64,000 nt of DNA from Macrostomum hystrix. Its lineage: Eukaryota; Platyhelminthes; Macrostomidae. A program made the position numbers and the translations under genes. Position 1 is the stretch's first letter. Every line of letters begins with the position of its first letter. The stretch covers positions 17,618,001 through 17,682,000 of the forward strand of contig CATNEN010000038.1 in the NCBI GenBank assembly GCA_950097015.1, given 5' to 3'. The notes beneath the pieces were generated by a model. It made no database searches. It saw only the letters and a list, made by a program, of their open reading frames with translations, and was not told the origin of the DNA. This document shows positions 62,001 to 63,934 of the stretch, piece by piece.

Positions 62001-63023
62001 TTGCTTTTACGAAATGTAATAGAGATAAAAGTACGTTTCTGAAAAAGCAAGTTGCAATTTTGGACTAAATGTACGAGTATAACCTTTCCGAAAGCAGAAC
62101 AACAAGGTAACAATAAAACCATAAAACTGAGAAAGCGGGTCTAGATTATGATAAGGTAAGTCTGAAATTTGCATGATTTTAATTCTGCTTACGATATAGT
62201 ATTGATAAGCAGCTATATAAACTACTTCACCTATCATTGTGATAATTGCAAGCTGTTCAATGGCTCTTTATATAGTTTGTGATTCTGACAATTGGCAATT
62301 TGCCATGGAATTCAGTCGCCTGGCTGACCTTTCAGAATAACTAAGGAAGAAAAAGGATGACAAGAACACAGTGTTAGAATGTAAGCTCCAATGACCAGGG
62401 AAGGACAGCTCAAATGACCAGGGAAGGACAGCTCCAATGACCAGAGAAGGACAGCTCCAATGATCAGGGAAGGACAGCTCCAATGATCAGGGAAGGACAG
62501 CTCTAATGACCAGGGAAGGAAAGCTCCAATGATCAGGGAAGGACAGCTCCAATGACCAAGGAAGGACAGCTCTAATGACCAGGGAAGGAAAGCTCCAATG
62601 ATCAGGGAAGGAAAGCTCCAATGACCAGGGAAGGACAGCTCCAATGATCAGGGAAGGACAGCTCCAATGACCAGAGAAGGACAGCTCCAATGATCAGGGA
62701 AGGACAGCTCCAATGACCAGGGAAGGTTAGCTCCAATGACCAGGGAAGGACAGCTCAAATGACCAGGAGAGGACTGCTCCAATGACCAGGGAAGGACAGC
62801 TCAAATGACCAGGAGAGGACAGCTCCAATGACCAGGGAAGGACAGCTCAAATGACCTGGAGAGGACAGTTCCAATGACCAGGGAAGGACAGCTCAAATGA
62901 CCAGGGAAGGACAGCTCCAATGACTGTCGCATACCTCTCGCAGTTCGCCTCCGTCCCATCGCAGGGCTCTCATGGATTTCTCATCCTCCGTGTTGAGGAA
63001 TTCTTTTCTCTGATAGGATTTAT
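12991..63023 (-). CDS. ITPR: Inositol 1,4,5-trisphosphate receptor (ITPR), 37 exons, N-terminus outside the window
   Basis: Tetrameric calcium-release channel of the endoplasmic reticulum, opened by IP3 and calcium. Exons in transcription order: 62935-63023, 60599-60724, 60376-60507, 57731-57916, 56342-56464, 56088-56192, 55802-55993, 55460-55592, 52463-52581, 51512-51770, 50370-50521, 49512-49627, 49330-49432, 47404-47716, 45614-46073, 43658-43930, 40672-40791, 40508-40591, 37945-38224, 37168-37239, 36954-37083, 30645-30783, 28335-28517, 28032-28188, 27260-27457, 25398-25691, 24466-24747, 22978-23274, 21681-21789, 18373-18491, 17951-18282, 16765-17153, 15453-15631, 14347-14697, 13900-14037, 13274-13501, 12991-13107. 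Every phase matches across junctions and no stop interrupts about 2358 codons. Length and domain order fit an ITPR from human residue about 395 onward; a ryanodine receptor would be far longer. Exon 18's donor is the least certain. Confidence 0.9.
13525..13822 (+). repeat. CTCATCTCTCCTGTGT minisatellite in an ITPR intron
   Basis: About 18 units of 14-16 bp (core TCTCATCTCTCCTGTG, left copies with CCCGTG) fill the intron between exons 35 and 36, starting some 24 bases from the acceptor side of exon 36. The same motif recurs 46 kb away inside a hAT-type element at 59202-59972. Confidence 0.95.
14347..14697 (-). CDS. ITPR: ITPR exon 34, S6 gate and zinc finger
   Basis: 117 residues. S6 and its cytosolic extension (VTFFILITTIGLNIIFGIIV then DTFSQLRDKK) match LNLIFGVIIDTFADLRSEK. 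It is followed by the zinc-binding CFIC motif and, 17 residues on, HVRNEHNMW, giving the C2H2 ligands of the linker domain found in both IP3 and ryanodine receptors. The Ile/Val of the GIIVDTF stretch are the hydrophobic gate residues. Confidence 0.93.
14756..15013 (+). repeat. tRNA-derived SINE, family A (internally deleted)
   Basis: Head GGGGTCAGTGGCAGAGCGGT with GAGCTCGATTC, then a shortened body missing the CGCAGCCGCGG section. The 3' part is disrupted by an ATAATAATGAC insertion followed by an inverted tail fragment (GCTGCGGGCAATGGCACATC). Confidence 0.82.
15065..15255 (-). repeat. tRNA-derived SINE, family A (partial)
   Basis: Minus-strand copy containing body and head, ending on the plus strand as AACGCGTTAACCGCTCTGCC. 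Together with the 14756 copy it forms an inverted pair within one intron. Confidence 0.82.
15453..15631 (-). CDS. ITPR: ITPR exon 33, S5 and selectivity filter (atypical)
   Basis: Encodes S5 (LSLIWVSVLGIVIMYLYAVL), a very short luminal turret and the pore helix CGNLYQCFVTVLRF running into GLIGDLFE. Vertebrate IP3 receptors have CETLLMCIVTVLSHGLRS then GGGVGD; ryanodine receptors have GGGIGD. Five residues are missing between the conserved TVL and the GD pair, and the glycine triplet is reduced to Gly-Leu. The turret is about 15 residues against about 70 in vertebrate IP3 receptors. Splice sites and frame are clean, so this is not an assembly artefact caused by wrong exon borders. Confidence 0.85.
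15890..16500 (+). mobile_element. Decayed mariner-type DNA transposon
   Basis: Plus-strand frames give DENLAAVVPALIEKDPGRTV then QQLAQL from 16026, matching the helix-turn-helix of mariner transposases (TDENIAAV..LI..DPR.T..QLA). At 16419 QDSPDLAPRDFF matches the YSPDLAP.D block with the last catalytic Asp, followed by a weak LLKGVQF (compare LRG..F). The middle is deleted and frames shift repeatedly. Terminal inverted repeats were not identified. It lies in the intron between the S4/S5 and pore exons of ITPR. Confidence 0.75.
16765..18282 (-). CDS. ITPR: ITPR exons 31-32, transmembrane helices S1 to S4/S5
   Basis: Exon 17951-18282 contains the pre-membrane helix and S1 (HLATLVAVVLNVIMLIGL), then a Gly-Ala-rich luminal loop with three N-glycosylation sequons (NVT, NVT, NAT). 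Exon 16765-17153 contains AYTLDALALVLLLAFFVANH (S2), a charged loop RKLRSWRRKELDEVDDLQ, and hydrophobic helices TLYYLVFVGCSFAGTF and YFFAFHLLNIVNNN leading to VIQAVTTNG, matching VIKSVTRNG before S5. The acceptor of the second exon, ATTTAG, was picked because it restores phase. Confidence 0.87.
17154..17950. other. ITPR intron with no recognised gene
   Basis: Non-repetitive sequence. It holds an imperfect inverted repeat near 17248-17282 (ATGATAG.. and ..CTATCAT around CCACGGGTGG) and a G-run near 17700. No ORF with support. Confidence 0.4.
18373..21789 (-). CDS. ITPR: ITPR exons 29-30, linker to the membrane
   Basis: Exons 21681-21789 and 18373-18491. The second contains EIVKGDNLQRMHFRVRNK, matching EIVRLDRTMEQIVFPVP, the conserved segment that binds the pore from the cytosol (part of the intervening lateral domain). 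The 3.2-kb intron between them holds one family A SINE and two family B-like copies. Confidence 0.87.
18898..19125 (-). repeat. Diverged SINE, family B-like
   Basis: Contains the family landmarks GAGGCTGCGTACAGCTGTTC, GTCCGTGGACAGG, CTGCAGCTAATGCTGGCACC and a tRNA-like TTTGAACTCCCGACCTTCCA, but the order and spacing are disturbed, so it is an old or rearranged copy. Confidence 0.6.
19818..20172 (+). repeat. tRNA-derived SINE, family A (full length)
   Basis: Begins GGGGGTCGGTGGCAGAGCGG and ends CCCGCAGCCCTCCTGCAATC, with all body motifs. It is in the intron between ITPR exons 29 and 30. Confidence 0.9.
20548..20831 (-). repeat. tRNA-derived SINE, family B
   Basis: On the minus strand it starts with the tRNA-like head GTTGTAGCCTAGTGGTTTAG, has a B-box-like GGTTCGATTCACGAC and the body motif CCATGGACTGAACAGCGATA, and ends in GTGTAATAAATTA. 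It is distinct from family A in its whole body. Confidence 0.88.
21081..21345. repeat. Dispersed repeat, family C (copy 1)
   Basis: Shares CTGATCAAATTT, AAGCTTGGCA/AAGGCCTGGC and GCAGCAAAAAAT landmarks in the same order and spacing with 60141-60310. No coding content. The nature of the element is unknown. Confidence 0.5.
21841..22118 (+). repeat. tRNA-derived SINE, family A (5' truncated)
   Basis: Starts inside the tRNA head at TGCCTCTTGCACCATGGTCC and retains the body to CACAGCCCTCGTGCAATTAA; part of the central GATGAGAAAGTCAGG section is missing. Confidence 0.85.
22150..22790 (+). repeat. 32-bp minisatellite in an ITPR intron (about 19 copies)
   Basis: Tandem units with core GAATAGCAGTAAAGGCGGC followed by either CCATCAAAGAAAC or ATATGAAAGAAAT. 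The two sub-types alternate in short blocks. The array lies between exons 28 and 29. Confidence 0.97.
22978..24747 (-). CDS. ITPR: ITPR exons 27-28, RIH-associated domain
   Basis: Exons 24466-24747 and 22978-23274. They encode ICDGQHLGLQNYLREQPDNV, matching [20 protein letters not shown], and the junction NEFCA/GNQENRATVYDN matches [32 protein letters not shown] continues the RIH-associated domain, which contacts the pore module. The acceptor of the second exon is a bare ACTATTAG next to an 18-bp minisatellite. Confidence 0.9.
23281..24270 (+). repeat. 18-bp minisatellite abutting an ITPR splice acceptor (about 54 copies)
   Basis: Core GGTGGTGTTTTGGATTGA with variants (GGTTTGGAGTGA, GGTTCGGATTGA). 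On the coding (minus) strand the unit is CCACCTCAATCCAAAACA. It reaches to within about 8 bases of the ACTATTAG acceptor of exon 28, so the branch point is in, or next to, a repeat unit. A larger block around 23290-23350 is repeated near 23420-23480. Confidence 0.97.
24855..25068 (-). repeat. tRNA-derived SINE, family A (diverged)
   Basis: Minus-strand copy with body CAAGCCCCAAAGCCTTCTCT and head GAGCTCAGGGACCTTGGTGC on the plus strand, with many substitutions. Confidence 0.75.
25146..25352 (-). repeat. tRNA-derived SINE, family B (partial)
   Basis: Plus-strand landmarks ACCTGCCCCATTGAGTC, TGTGCAGCCGACAGCACAGC, CCATTTAACAGCTGGGTGAA and GACCTTCAAGTCGCGAGTA. The CCATGGACTG section is deleted. 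Confidence 0.8.
25398..25691 (-). CDS. ITPR: ITPR exon 26, low-complexity Gly-rich loop
   Basis: 98 residues, phase 0 at both ends, starting RRVSLTQMQS with a long Gly/Asn/Ser run (residues about 26-52), then SKKKSVAFAN. It falls where vertebrate receptors have a variable regulatory loop before the last RIH-associated domain. RRVS fits the basic-basic-x-Ser consensus for PKA; whether it is phosphorylated is inference. The C-rich plus-strand ORF here is a shadow. Confidence 0.78.
25925..26360 (+). repeat. 68-bp minisatellite in an ITPR intron (about 6 copies)
   Basis: Nearly identical 68-bp units containing GCTGATTGGCTGGTAGGTTC and GATTTCTCTGCAGAGTCAGG. Each has an ATTGG (CCAAT-type) box and a PstI-like CTGCAG. 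Copies are almost perfect, so the expansion is recent. Confidence 0.95.
26361..27000. other. ITPR intron, AT-rich, no recognised feature
   Basis: No ORF, SINE or array was found between the 68-bp array and the polypyrimidine/ACAG repeat region. Confidence 0.4.
27105..27240 (+). repeat. 21-bp minisatellite GTTTTGTGTACTTTTATACA
   Basis: About six tandem 21-bp copies that end some 20 bases from the donor of exon 25 at 27260 (the donor side on the minus strand). Confidence 0.93.
27260..30783 (-). CDS. ITPR: ITPR exons 22-25
   Basis: Exons 30645-30783, 28335-28517, 28032-28188 and 27260-27457. The second holds QERLTVRVLQILRAFIHNEE, matching EKLCIKVLQTLREMM. The third holds SIAKEVLSLLGIMLFNANEK (compare VFHESILLAIALLEGGN), and the fourth SMLHYFLHTKEEVFFYAVRN, matching [20 protein letters not shown]. 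The acceptor of the first lies directly against the 6-kb array. Confidence 0.88.
27555..27960 (+). repeat. 44-bp-type minisatellite in an ITPR intron (about 9 copies)
   Basis: Units contain GGAGTGAGGTTGGGTGCCCG and CTCTGATTCTGATTGGA with length variation of a few bases. It lies between exons 24 and 25. Confidence 0.93.
28240..28318 (+). repeat. ATTCT microsatellite
   Basis: A run of ATATA-type dinucleotides passes into about eight TATTC pentamers, ending 17 bases from the donor of exon 23. Confidence 0.9.
28834..28960. repeat. Dispersed repeat, family D (copy 1)
   Basis: Shares CACTTCGTTTCTTG, a diverged middle, AAAAATGCACTAGCGA/AAAAGTGCACCGGCGA and CTTTCACGTTTATTTCACATT-like text with 63228-63345 in the same order. 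Non-coding; origin unknown. Confidence 0.5.
29036..29263 (+). repeat. tRNA-derived SINE, family B
   Basis: Plus-strand copy with head TTGTAGCCAAGTGGTAAGAG, B-box GGGGGTTCGGTTCTTAG and body GTCCATGGACTGGAACAGCC. It lies 250 bases from the nested ORF. Confidence 0.85.
29498..29503 (-). terminator. Polyadenylation signal AATAAA after the nested ORF
   Basis: AATAAA on the minus strand 12 bases downstream of the TAG at 29515. Its position right after the stop makes the nested ORF more credible as a transcription unit. Confidence 0.4.
29515..29808 (-). CDS. Small intronless membrane-protein ORF nested in an ITPR intron
   Basis: A 97-codon ORF from ATG (29808) to TAG, on the same strand as its host gene, with an AATAAA 12 bases beyond the stop. 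It begins SDYLEQLLYDEARVNQKLFH, has an amphipathic Leu/Lys-rich middle and ends in a hydrophobic segment (IMRMTAFGLLFFSAAML) close to the C-terminus, as in tail-anchored or single-pass proteins. I do not recognise the family. It cannot be an ITPR exon: it has no acceptor in frame, the flanking exons join directly in phase, and it contains a stop. It may be a nested gene or a retrocopy. Confidence 0.45.
   Translation of the reverse strand: MSDYLEQLLYDEARVNQKLFHVLLKRLKTNRLQADDLVGNVLYLTLLITESGYDLRGMTRPHWFSLSIGTIMRMTAFGLLFFSAAMLAAPRLIRALS
29976..30300 (-). repeat. tRNA-derived SINE, family B (near full length)
   Basis: Minus-strand copy with all landmarks; the 3' end abuts an AATTAATAATAATT tail and the head is partly duplicated (GGCTACAACCACTAGGCTAA on the plus strand). 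It is immediately followed by a family A fragment. Confidence 0.88.
30312..30486 (-). repeat. tRNA-derived SINE, family A (partial)
   Basis: Minus-strand copy from the GAGAAAGTCAGGGCA-type section to the head (GAATCGAGCTCAGGGACCTT). The A-box end is lost. Confidence 0.83.
30790..36850 (+). repeat. Giant 22-bp minisatellite in an ITPR intron (about 275 copies)
   Basis: About 6.06 kb of a 22-bp unit with core GAATCACTGTGAGAACC plus GATGA. Two main sub-types differ only by ACT versus AGA after GAATC; minor types have GCGAACC or GATCAATGTGCGAACC. Between about 36030 and 36480 a 21-bp and a 22-bp type alternate as a dimer. Landmark blocks recur exactly 1012 bp (46 units) apart (33731 and 34743). 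The array runs to within about 8 bases of the acceptor of exon 22. There are no interposed unique spacers. Confidence 0.99.
36954..40791 (-). CDS. ITPR: ITPR exons 17-21, coupling region
   Basis: Exons 40672-40791, 40508-40591, 37945-38224, 37168-37239 and 36954-37083. Recognisable are LIWDYVDHLARELQGL (after SNHMWKLFENF of ITPR1) and RGHASLHYVFDSVFPFLQVF (compare RQPVFVQLLQGVFRVYH). Exon 18 (MRLHDTCPLCSSLVAED) includes a CPLC motif not known to me from vertebrate receptors; its donor GAAAA|GTTAGG was chosen to keep frame and is uncertain. Confidence 0.75.
37335..37905 (+). repeat. Pyrimidine-rich repeat TCTCCCAAATCTCCCTAT
   Basis: Degenerate 9/18-bp units of CTCCCAAATCTCCCTATT begin about 40 bases beyond the donor of exon 19. 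The coding strand is purine-rich (GGGAGA..). Bounded on the left by a less regular C/T-rich stretch. Confidence 0.9.
38360..40370 (+). repeat. CTCTCTGACT minisatellite, about 2 kb
   Basis: Units of 10-12 bp (CTCTCTCTGACT, CTCTCCTGACT and shorter) in many length variants, pyrimidine-biased on the plus strand and purine-rich on the transcribed RNA (AGTCAGAGAG). It fills most of the intron between exons 18 and 19. Confidence 0.98.
41015..42115 (+). repeat. 22-bp minisatellite GAATCAGTGTATGAGAACAG (about 50 copies)
   Basis: Core GTGAATCAGTGTATGAGAAC with sub-types TGTATG, TGTGTG and TGAATG. Same period and a shared GAATCA.TGT..GAGAAC core as the 30.8-36.8 kb array. Lies between exons 16 and 17. 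Confidence 0.97.
42116..42526. other. ITPR intron, AT-rich, no recognised feature
   Basis: Unique sequence between two arrays. No ORF or mobile element. Confidence 0.4.
42527..43612 (+). repeat. 8/16-bp minisatellite GTGACAGGTAGACAGG
   Basis: About 1.1 kb of GACAGGTA and GACAGGGT octamers arranged as 16-mers, with GAGA, TTGA and GTAACA variants. A block of about 0.6 kb is visibly duplicated (similar variant order from 42.58 and 43.06 kb). It begins about 45 bases after the donor of exon 16. Confidence 0.97.
43658..43930 (-). CDS. ITPR: ITPR exon 16
   Basis: 91 residues including YLVSLVDLLATCAEGENRYI, nearly identical in pattern to [20 protein letters not shown] of ITPR1, one of the most conserved stretches of the family. 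It ends at CGACAG|GTGAGA. The donor is followed within about 45 bases by the 42.5-43.6 kb array. Confidence 0.9.
44030..45440 (+). repeat. 19-bp minisatellite GATTGACAGATTTATCTAC
   Basis: About 70 units, with variants TTCACAG, ATCAAC and ATCTGCGATT, in the intron between exons 15 and 16. It contains the word ATCTACGATT that is also the core of the 12-bp arrays at 47.8-53.7 kb. Confidence 0.97.
45614..47716 (-). CDS. ITPR: ITPR exons 14-15, second RIH domain
   Basis: Exon 47404-47716 begins DLAHYEYDPMVQLSLQLLNK, matching [20 protein letters not shown]. Exon 45614-46073, the longest coding exon here, contains VFANNQELCLKILPKQISKI and ELLACIVKVDGPGLALKR, matching the IHFMNNFQLC../LQTIVKAEGKFIKKCQD part of ITPR1. 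The intron between them holds two family B SINEs in inverted orientation. Confidence 0.88.
46096..46595. other. ITPR intron, no recognised feature
   Basis: Unique sequence with a G-rich patch (46210-46460). Short ORFs on both strands show no family resemblance. Confidence 0.4.
46596..46909 (-). repeat. tRNA-derived SINE, family B (full length, best copy)
   Basis: On the minus strand: head GTTGTAGCCTAGTGGTTAGG (A-box TAGCCTAGTGG), B-box GGGGTTCGATTCCCGACC, body with TTAAATGGGTACCAGCATTA and CCCCCCAGTCCATGGACTG, and an (ATT)n 3' tail. This copy defines the family. Confidence 0.92.
47051..47210 (+). repeat. tRNA-derived SINE, family B (3' truncated)
   Basis: Head GTAGTCTAGCAAAGGGGTTG and B-box GGAGTTCGATTCCCGACTCC, then TTTTGTCC..AGCAAGACA and loss of the 3' half. 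Opposite orientation to the 46596 copy. Confidence 0.8.
47815..49210 (+). repeat. 12-bp minisatellite TCTACGATTCTA (about 115 copies)
   Basis: Units GATTCTATCTAC, with GGTT, CCTTCG and TTTCTAC variants in a repeated higher-order pattern (blocks from about 48.0 kb recur near 48.35 kb). Lies between exons 13 and 14. It is inverted relative to the arrays at 50.03 and 50.71 kb. Confidence 0.98.
49330..50521 (-). CDS. ITPR: ITPR exons 11-13
   Basis: Exons 50370-50521, 49512-49627 and 49330-49432. They encode AALEVLDLVMTFQENARL (compare IIEILQFILNVRLDYRIS), a Lys-rich linker SFIKKFKECEVSEVSGKKK, and a variable stretch ending YLDNETLTSILM. Arrays related to a 12-bp unit lie on both sides of the 49330-49627 pair in opposite orientation. 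Confidence 0.82.
49713..50356 (+). repeat. Compound 12-bp minisatellite (ATGGAATTGTCT then GTAGATGGAATC)
   Basis: The left half (to about 50027) has 12-bp units TGGAATTGTCTA. The right half has TGGAATCGTAGA and TAGAATCGTAGA. Mixed units occur at the border (50020-50060). The right end is about 13 bases from the donor of exon 11 at 50370. Confidence 0.97.
50708..50860 (+). repeat. 12-bp minisatellite GTAGATGGAATC (about 12 copies)
   Basis: Same unit and orientation as the right half of the 49.7-50.36 kb array but in the next intron, upstream of exon 11. Confidence 0.96.
50880..51345 (+). repeat. 20-bp minisatellite ATCTCTAGAAATCTACTGAA
   Basis: About 23 copies of combined 10-mers (AATCTACAGA, AATCTACTGA, AATCTCTAGA) directly follow the 12-bp array in the intron between exons 10 and 11. 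Confidence 0.95.
51512..52581 (-). CDS. ITPR: ITPR exons of the central helical region
   Basis: Exon 52463-52581 (LFVNVGNNYSVVENPQLSFI) and exon 51512-51770 (AKDLVTIFPVIRDWITQFLD then LVQFGYYGDIQDLSKLLPPL). The latter aligns with [20 protein letters not shown] of ITPR1. Its donor is AGAG|GCGAGT, a GC rather than GT site, and it is the only one that restores the phase needed by the next exon. Confidence 0.85.
51905..52428 (+). repeat. 12-bp minisatellite TCATTCACTCCC (about 43 copies)
   Basis: Between exons 9 and 10. Variants CAGTCACTCCC and TTATTCAATCTC occur in a duplicated block of about 80 bp. Confidence 0.96.
52775..53055 (+). repeat. 17-bp minisatellite TTTTGTACTTTTAGGAA
   Basis: About 16 copies in the long intron between exons 8 and 9. 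Confidence 0.95.
53056..53567. other. ITPR intron, no recognised feature
   Basis: Unique sequence between two arrays. No supported ORF or transposon. Confidence 0.4.
53568..53746 (+). repeat. 12-bp minisatellite TCTACGATTCCA (about 15 perfect copies)
   Basis: Perfectly homogeneous units, same family and orientation as the 47.8 kb array and inverted relative to the 50.0 and 50.7 kb arrays. The lack of variants marks it as the youngest member. Confidence 0.97.
53747..54370. other. ITPR intron, no recognised feature
   Basis: Unique sequence. Short ORFs only. Confidence 0.4.
54371..55425 (+). repeat. Compound minisatellite: 19-bp then 12-bp GTCTCCCTCACT units
   Basis: About 12 copies of a 19-bp unit (CCCTCACCCCTCAATGTCT) up to about 54605 change abruptly into some 67 copies of a 12-bp unit GTCTCCCTCACT (also TAACT, TTACA, TTAGA). 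Two internal blocks of about 180 bp repeat the same variant order. It ends some 35 bases from the donor of exon 8. Confidence 0.97.
55460..56464 (-). CDS. ITPR: ITPR exons of the first RIH / armadillo region
   Basis: Exons 56342-56464, 56088-56192, 55802-55993 and 55460-55592. The first contains NRKIVDRISHEQMEVFVELL and KNE, matching NRKLLEKHI..DTFVSLVRKN of vertebrate receptors; the next HYSYLELLKVLCVCNGVAIT matches FLDYLSDLCVSMNKSIPVT. The third holds ERCLFLRTQLDLFIALCH, and the fourth SSESLPHAFRAKYCEIVI, matching ENLPYDLRASFCRLML. These are scaffold helices linking the ligand core to the central domain. Confidence 0.87.
55625..55735 (+). repeat. tRNA-derived SINE, family A (internal fragment)
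   Basis: Contains CGTGTGCCTGCGTACAGTAT and GTGTGTGCTCAGGACTTAGC from the body of family A. The head is missing. Located in the short intron between exons 7 and 8. Confidence 0.7.
56494..57625 (+). repeat. 31-bp minisatellite with an EcoRI site per unit (about 36 copies)
   Basis: Core GGGGCTCGGAATTCTAACCC followed by ATGAAGGTTCA. The left and central copies are almost perfect; the right end has a shortened type GGGGCTTGGTTCTAACCC. It starts about 30 bases upstream of the acceptor of exon 5, so the branch-point region borders the array. Confidence 0.98.
57731..57916 (-). CDS. ITPR: ITPR exon of the IP3-binding core with the RKN motif
   Basis: 62 residues in phase 0, from IIDLLVTLLKFPLKGAADEH to FFQTQMVDK. 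The segment SSRKNALYFAKYIEF aligns with human DYRKNQEYIAKQFGF. The IP3-contacting Arg568 and Lys569 are conserved; Tyr567 is replaced by Ser. It belongs to the first RIH (armadillo-like) domain. Confidence 0.88.
58139..58493 (-). repeat. tRNA-derived SINE, family A (full length)
   Basis: Minus-strand copy from GGGGGGTCGGTGGCAGAGTG at the head to GCCCGCAGCCCTCCTCCAAT at the tail. Lies between exons 3 and 4. Confidence 0.9.
58494..59193. other. ITPR intron, no recognised feature
   Basis: Unique sequence upstream of the hAT-type element. No supported ORF. Confidence 0.4.
59202..59972. mobile_element. Non-autonomous hAT-type element carrying a minisatellite
   Basis: Left end CAGGGGTCGGCAAACT and right end AGTTTGCCCACCCCTG are inverted repeats (15 of 16). 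They are flanked by GTCTAGGC and CTCTAGGC, an 8-bp duplication with one mismatch, as hAT elements make. Sub-terminal GGCCCGC motifs are on both sides. About 600 of 771 bases are a 14-16-bp array (59285-59890), so no transposase is encoded. Confidence 0.85.
59285..59890 (+). repeat. Minisatellite TCTAATCTCTCCCGTG inside the hAT element
   Basis: About 38 units, TCTAATCTCTCCCGTG with CATCGCTCTCGTA and GTCTCTTCCCT variants. Closely related to the array at 13525-13822. Confidence 0.96.
60141..60310. repeat. Dispersed repeat, family C (copy 2)
   Basis: Begins GGTGACATGCTGATCAAATT and contains TGCAGCAAAAAATAATTTTC; shares order of landmarks with 21081-21345. Confidence 0.5.
60376..60724 (-). CDS. 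ITPR: ITPR exons of the IP3-binding core (helical part, beginning)
   Basis: Exons 60599-60724 and 60376-60507, both phase 0. The first carries DDAYTIQKVEAEHVINFNF, which aligns with the EAFAIV..PAEVRDLDFAND segment after the MIR domain. The second ends KVKQKLLRNLR. In human ITPR1 this is the helix with IP3-contacting Arg504, Lys508 and Arg511; here the equivalents are Lys, Lys and Arg, so the two latter contacts are kept and the first is a conservative change. This assigns the gene to the IP3 receptors. Confidence 0.85.
60808..61858 (+). repeat. 34-bp minisatellite in an ITPR intron (about 31 copies)
   Basis: Core CTGACACCTCACCAAAGGAC then TGGGTAGAATAGAA. Single-base variants (AGAAATGAC, AGAACAG) and two 35-bp copies with CGCCAAAGGGAC. 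Lies about 85 bases upstream of the acceptor of exon 2. Confidence 0.98.
61859..62379. other. ITPR intron, AT-rich, no recognised feature
   Basis: Unique sequence between two arrays of the intron after the first exon in the window. Confidence 0.4.
62380..62925 (+). repeat. 23-bp minisatellite AGCTCCAATGACCAGGGAAG (left block)
   Basis: About 24 copies that end 9 bases before the donor of the exon at 62935. Variants GATCAGGG, TCAAATGACC and GAGAGGACTG appear. Confidence 0.97.
62935..63023 (-). CDS. ITPR: ITPR exon, end of the MIR region (first exon in window)
   Basis: Begins with two bases completing a codon from an upstream exon outside the window, then KSYQRKEFLNTEDEKSM and RALRWDGGELRE, ending at a GAG|GTATGC donor in phase 0. 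By position it corresponds to the last part of the MIR beta-trefoil before the IP3-core helices; sequence conservation is weak. The same 23-bp minisatellite lies in the introns on both sides. Confidence 0.7.
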
Positions 63024-63227
63024 CTGCAATTCGGAGTATAAGTTTGCTATTGAGAATGTGAAAATCGTGTATTTACTAAAAATGGATGTAGAAACTGTTG
63101 AGACAACTCCACGCCAAACTTCTATTTTCCGGACCAGTGTAGACTGACTGGCTGTCAAGAAAATTCACTAAGACGATAAGAAACTCTGATGCACTACTTG
63201 GAGATAAACACTGATAACTTCCGTATA

Positions 63228-63345
63228 AGGACCATTAGAAGAAGGACGGACACTTCGTTTCTTGAAAATTGTATAATTTTCATAAAGATTTTCAGGTAAA
63301 AAGTGCACCGGCGAAAAAGGAACTTTCACGTTTATTTCACATTAA
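63228..63345. repeat. Dispersed repeat, family D (copy 2)
   Basis: See the copy at 28834; same order of landmarks, starting AGGACCATTAGAAGAAGGAC. Confidence 0.5.
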
Positions 63346-63379
63346 TTTTTTTATGTTTAAATGTTTAATGGCCTAGAGA

Positions 63380-63912
63380 AGACAGCTCCAATTAGCTTTT
63401 GAAGATAACTTAAATGAACACAAGAGGACAGTTCAAATGACCAGAAGAGGACAGCTCCAATCAGAAGGGAAGGACGGCTCCAATGACCAGGAGAGGACTG
63501 CTCCAATGACCAGGAGAGGACTGCTCCAATGACCAGGAGAGGACTGCTCCAATGACCAGGAGAGGACAGCTCCAATGACCAGGAGAAGACTGCTCCAATG
63601 ACCAGGAGAGGACTGCTCCAATGACCAGGAGAGGACTGCTCCAATGACCAGGAGAGGACTGCTCCAATGACCAGGAGAGGACTGCTCCAATGACCAGGAG
63701 AGGACTGCTCCAATGACCAGGAGAGGACTGCTCCAATGACCAGGAGAGGACTGCTCCAATGACCGGGAGAGGACTGCTCCAATGACCAGGAGAGGACTGC
63801 TCCAATGACCAGGAGAGGACAGCTCCAATGACCAGGAGAGGACTGCTCCAATGACCAGGAGAGGACAGCTCCAATGACCAGGAGAGGACAGCTCCAATGA
63901 CCAGGAGAGGAC
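63380..63912 (+). repeat. 23-bp minisatellite GCTCCAATGACCAGGAGAGG (right block)
   Basis: About 22 copies of the same 23-bp unit as at 62380-62925 but in the intron on the other side of the exon 62935-63023. Here the GGAGAGGACTG sub-type dominates, while GGGAAGGACAG dominates on the left. Confidence 0.97.
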
Positions 63913-63934
63913 ATGTTTAAATTTTTAAGTTTAA

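Noticed and set aside
12991-63023. Ryanodine receptor as the identity of the large gene
   Set aside because: The pore and CFIC finger are shared by both families and the short turret is RyR-like. However, the KQKLLR and SRKN IP3-contact motifs, the order of central exons and the total length fit an IP3 receptor; SPRY and RyR repeats are absent.
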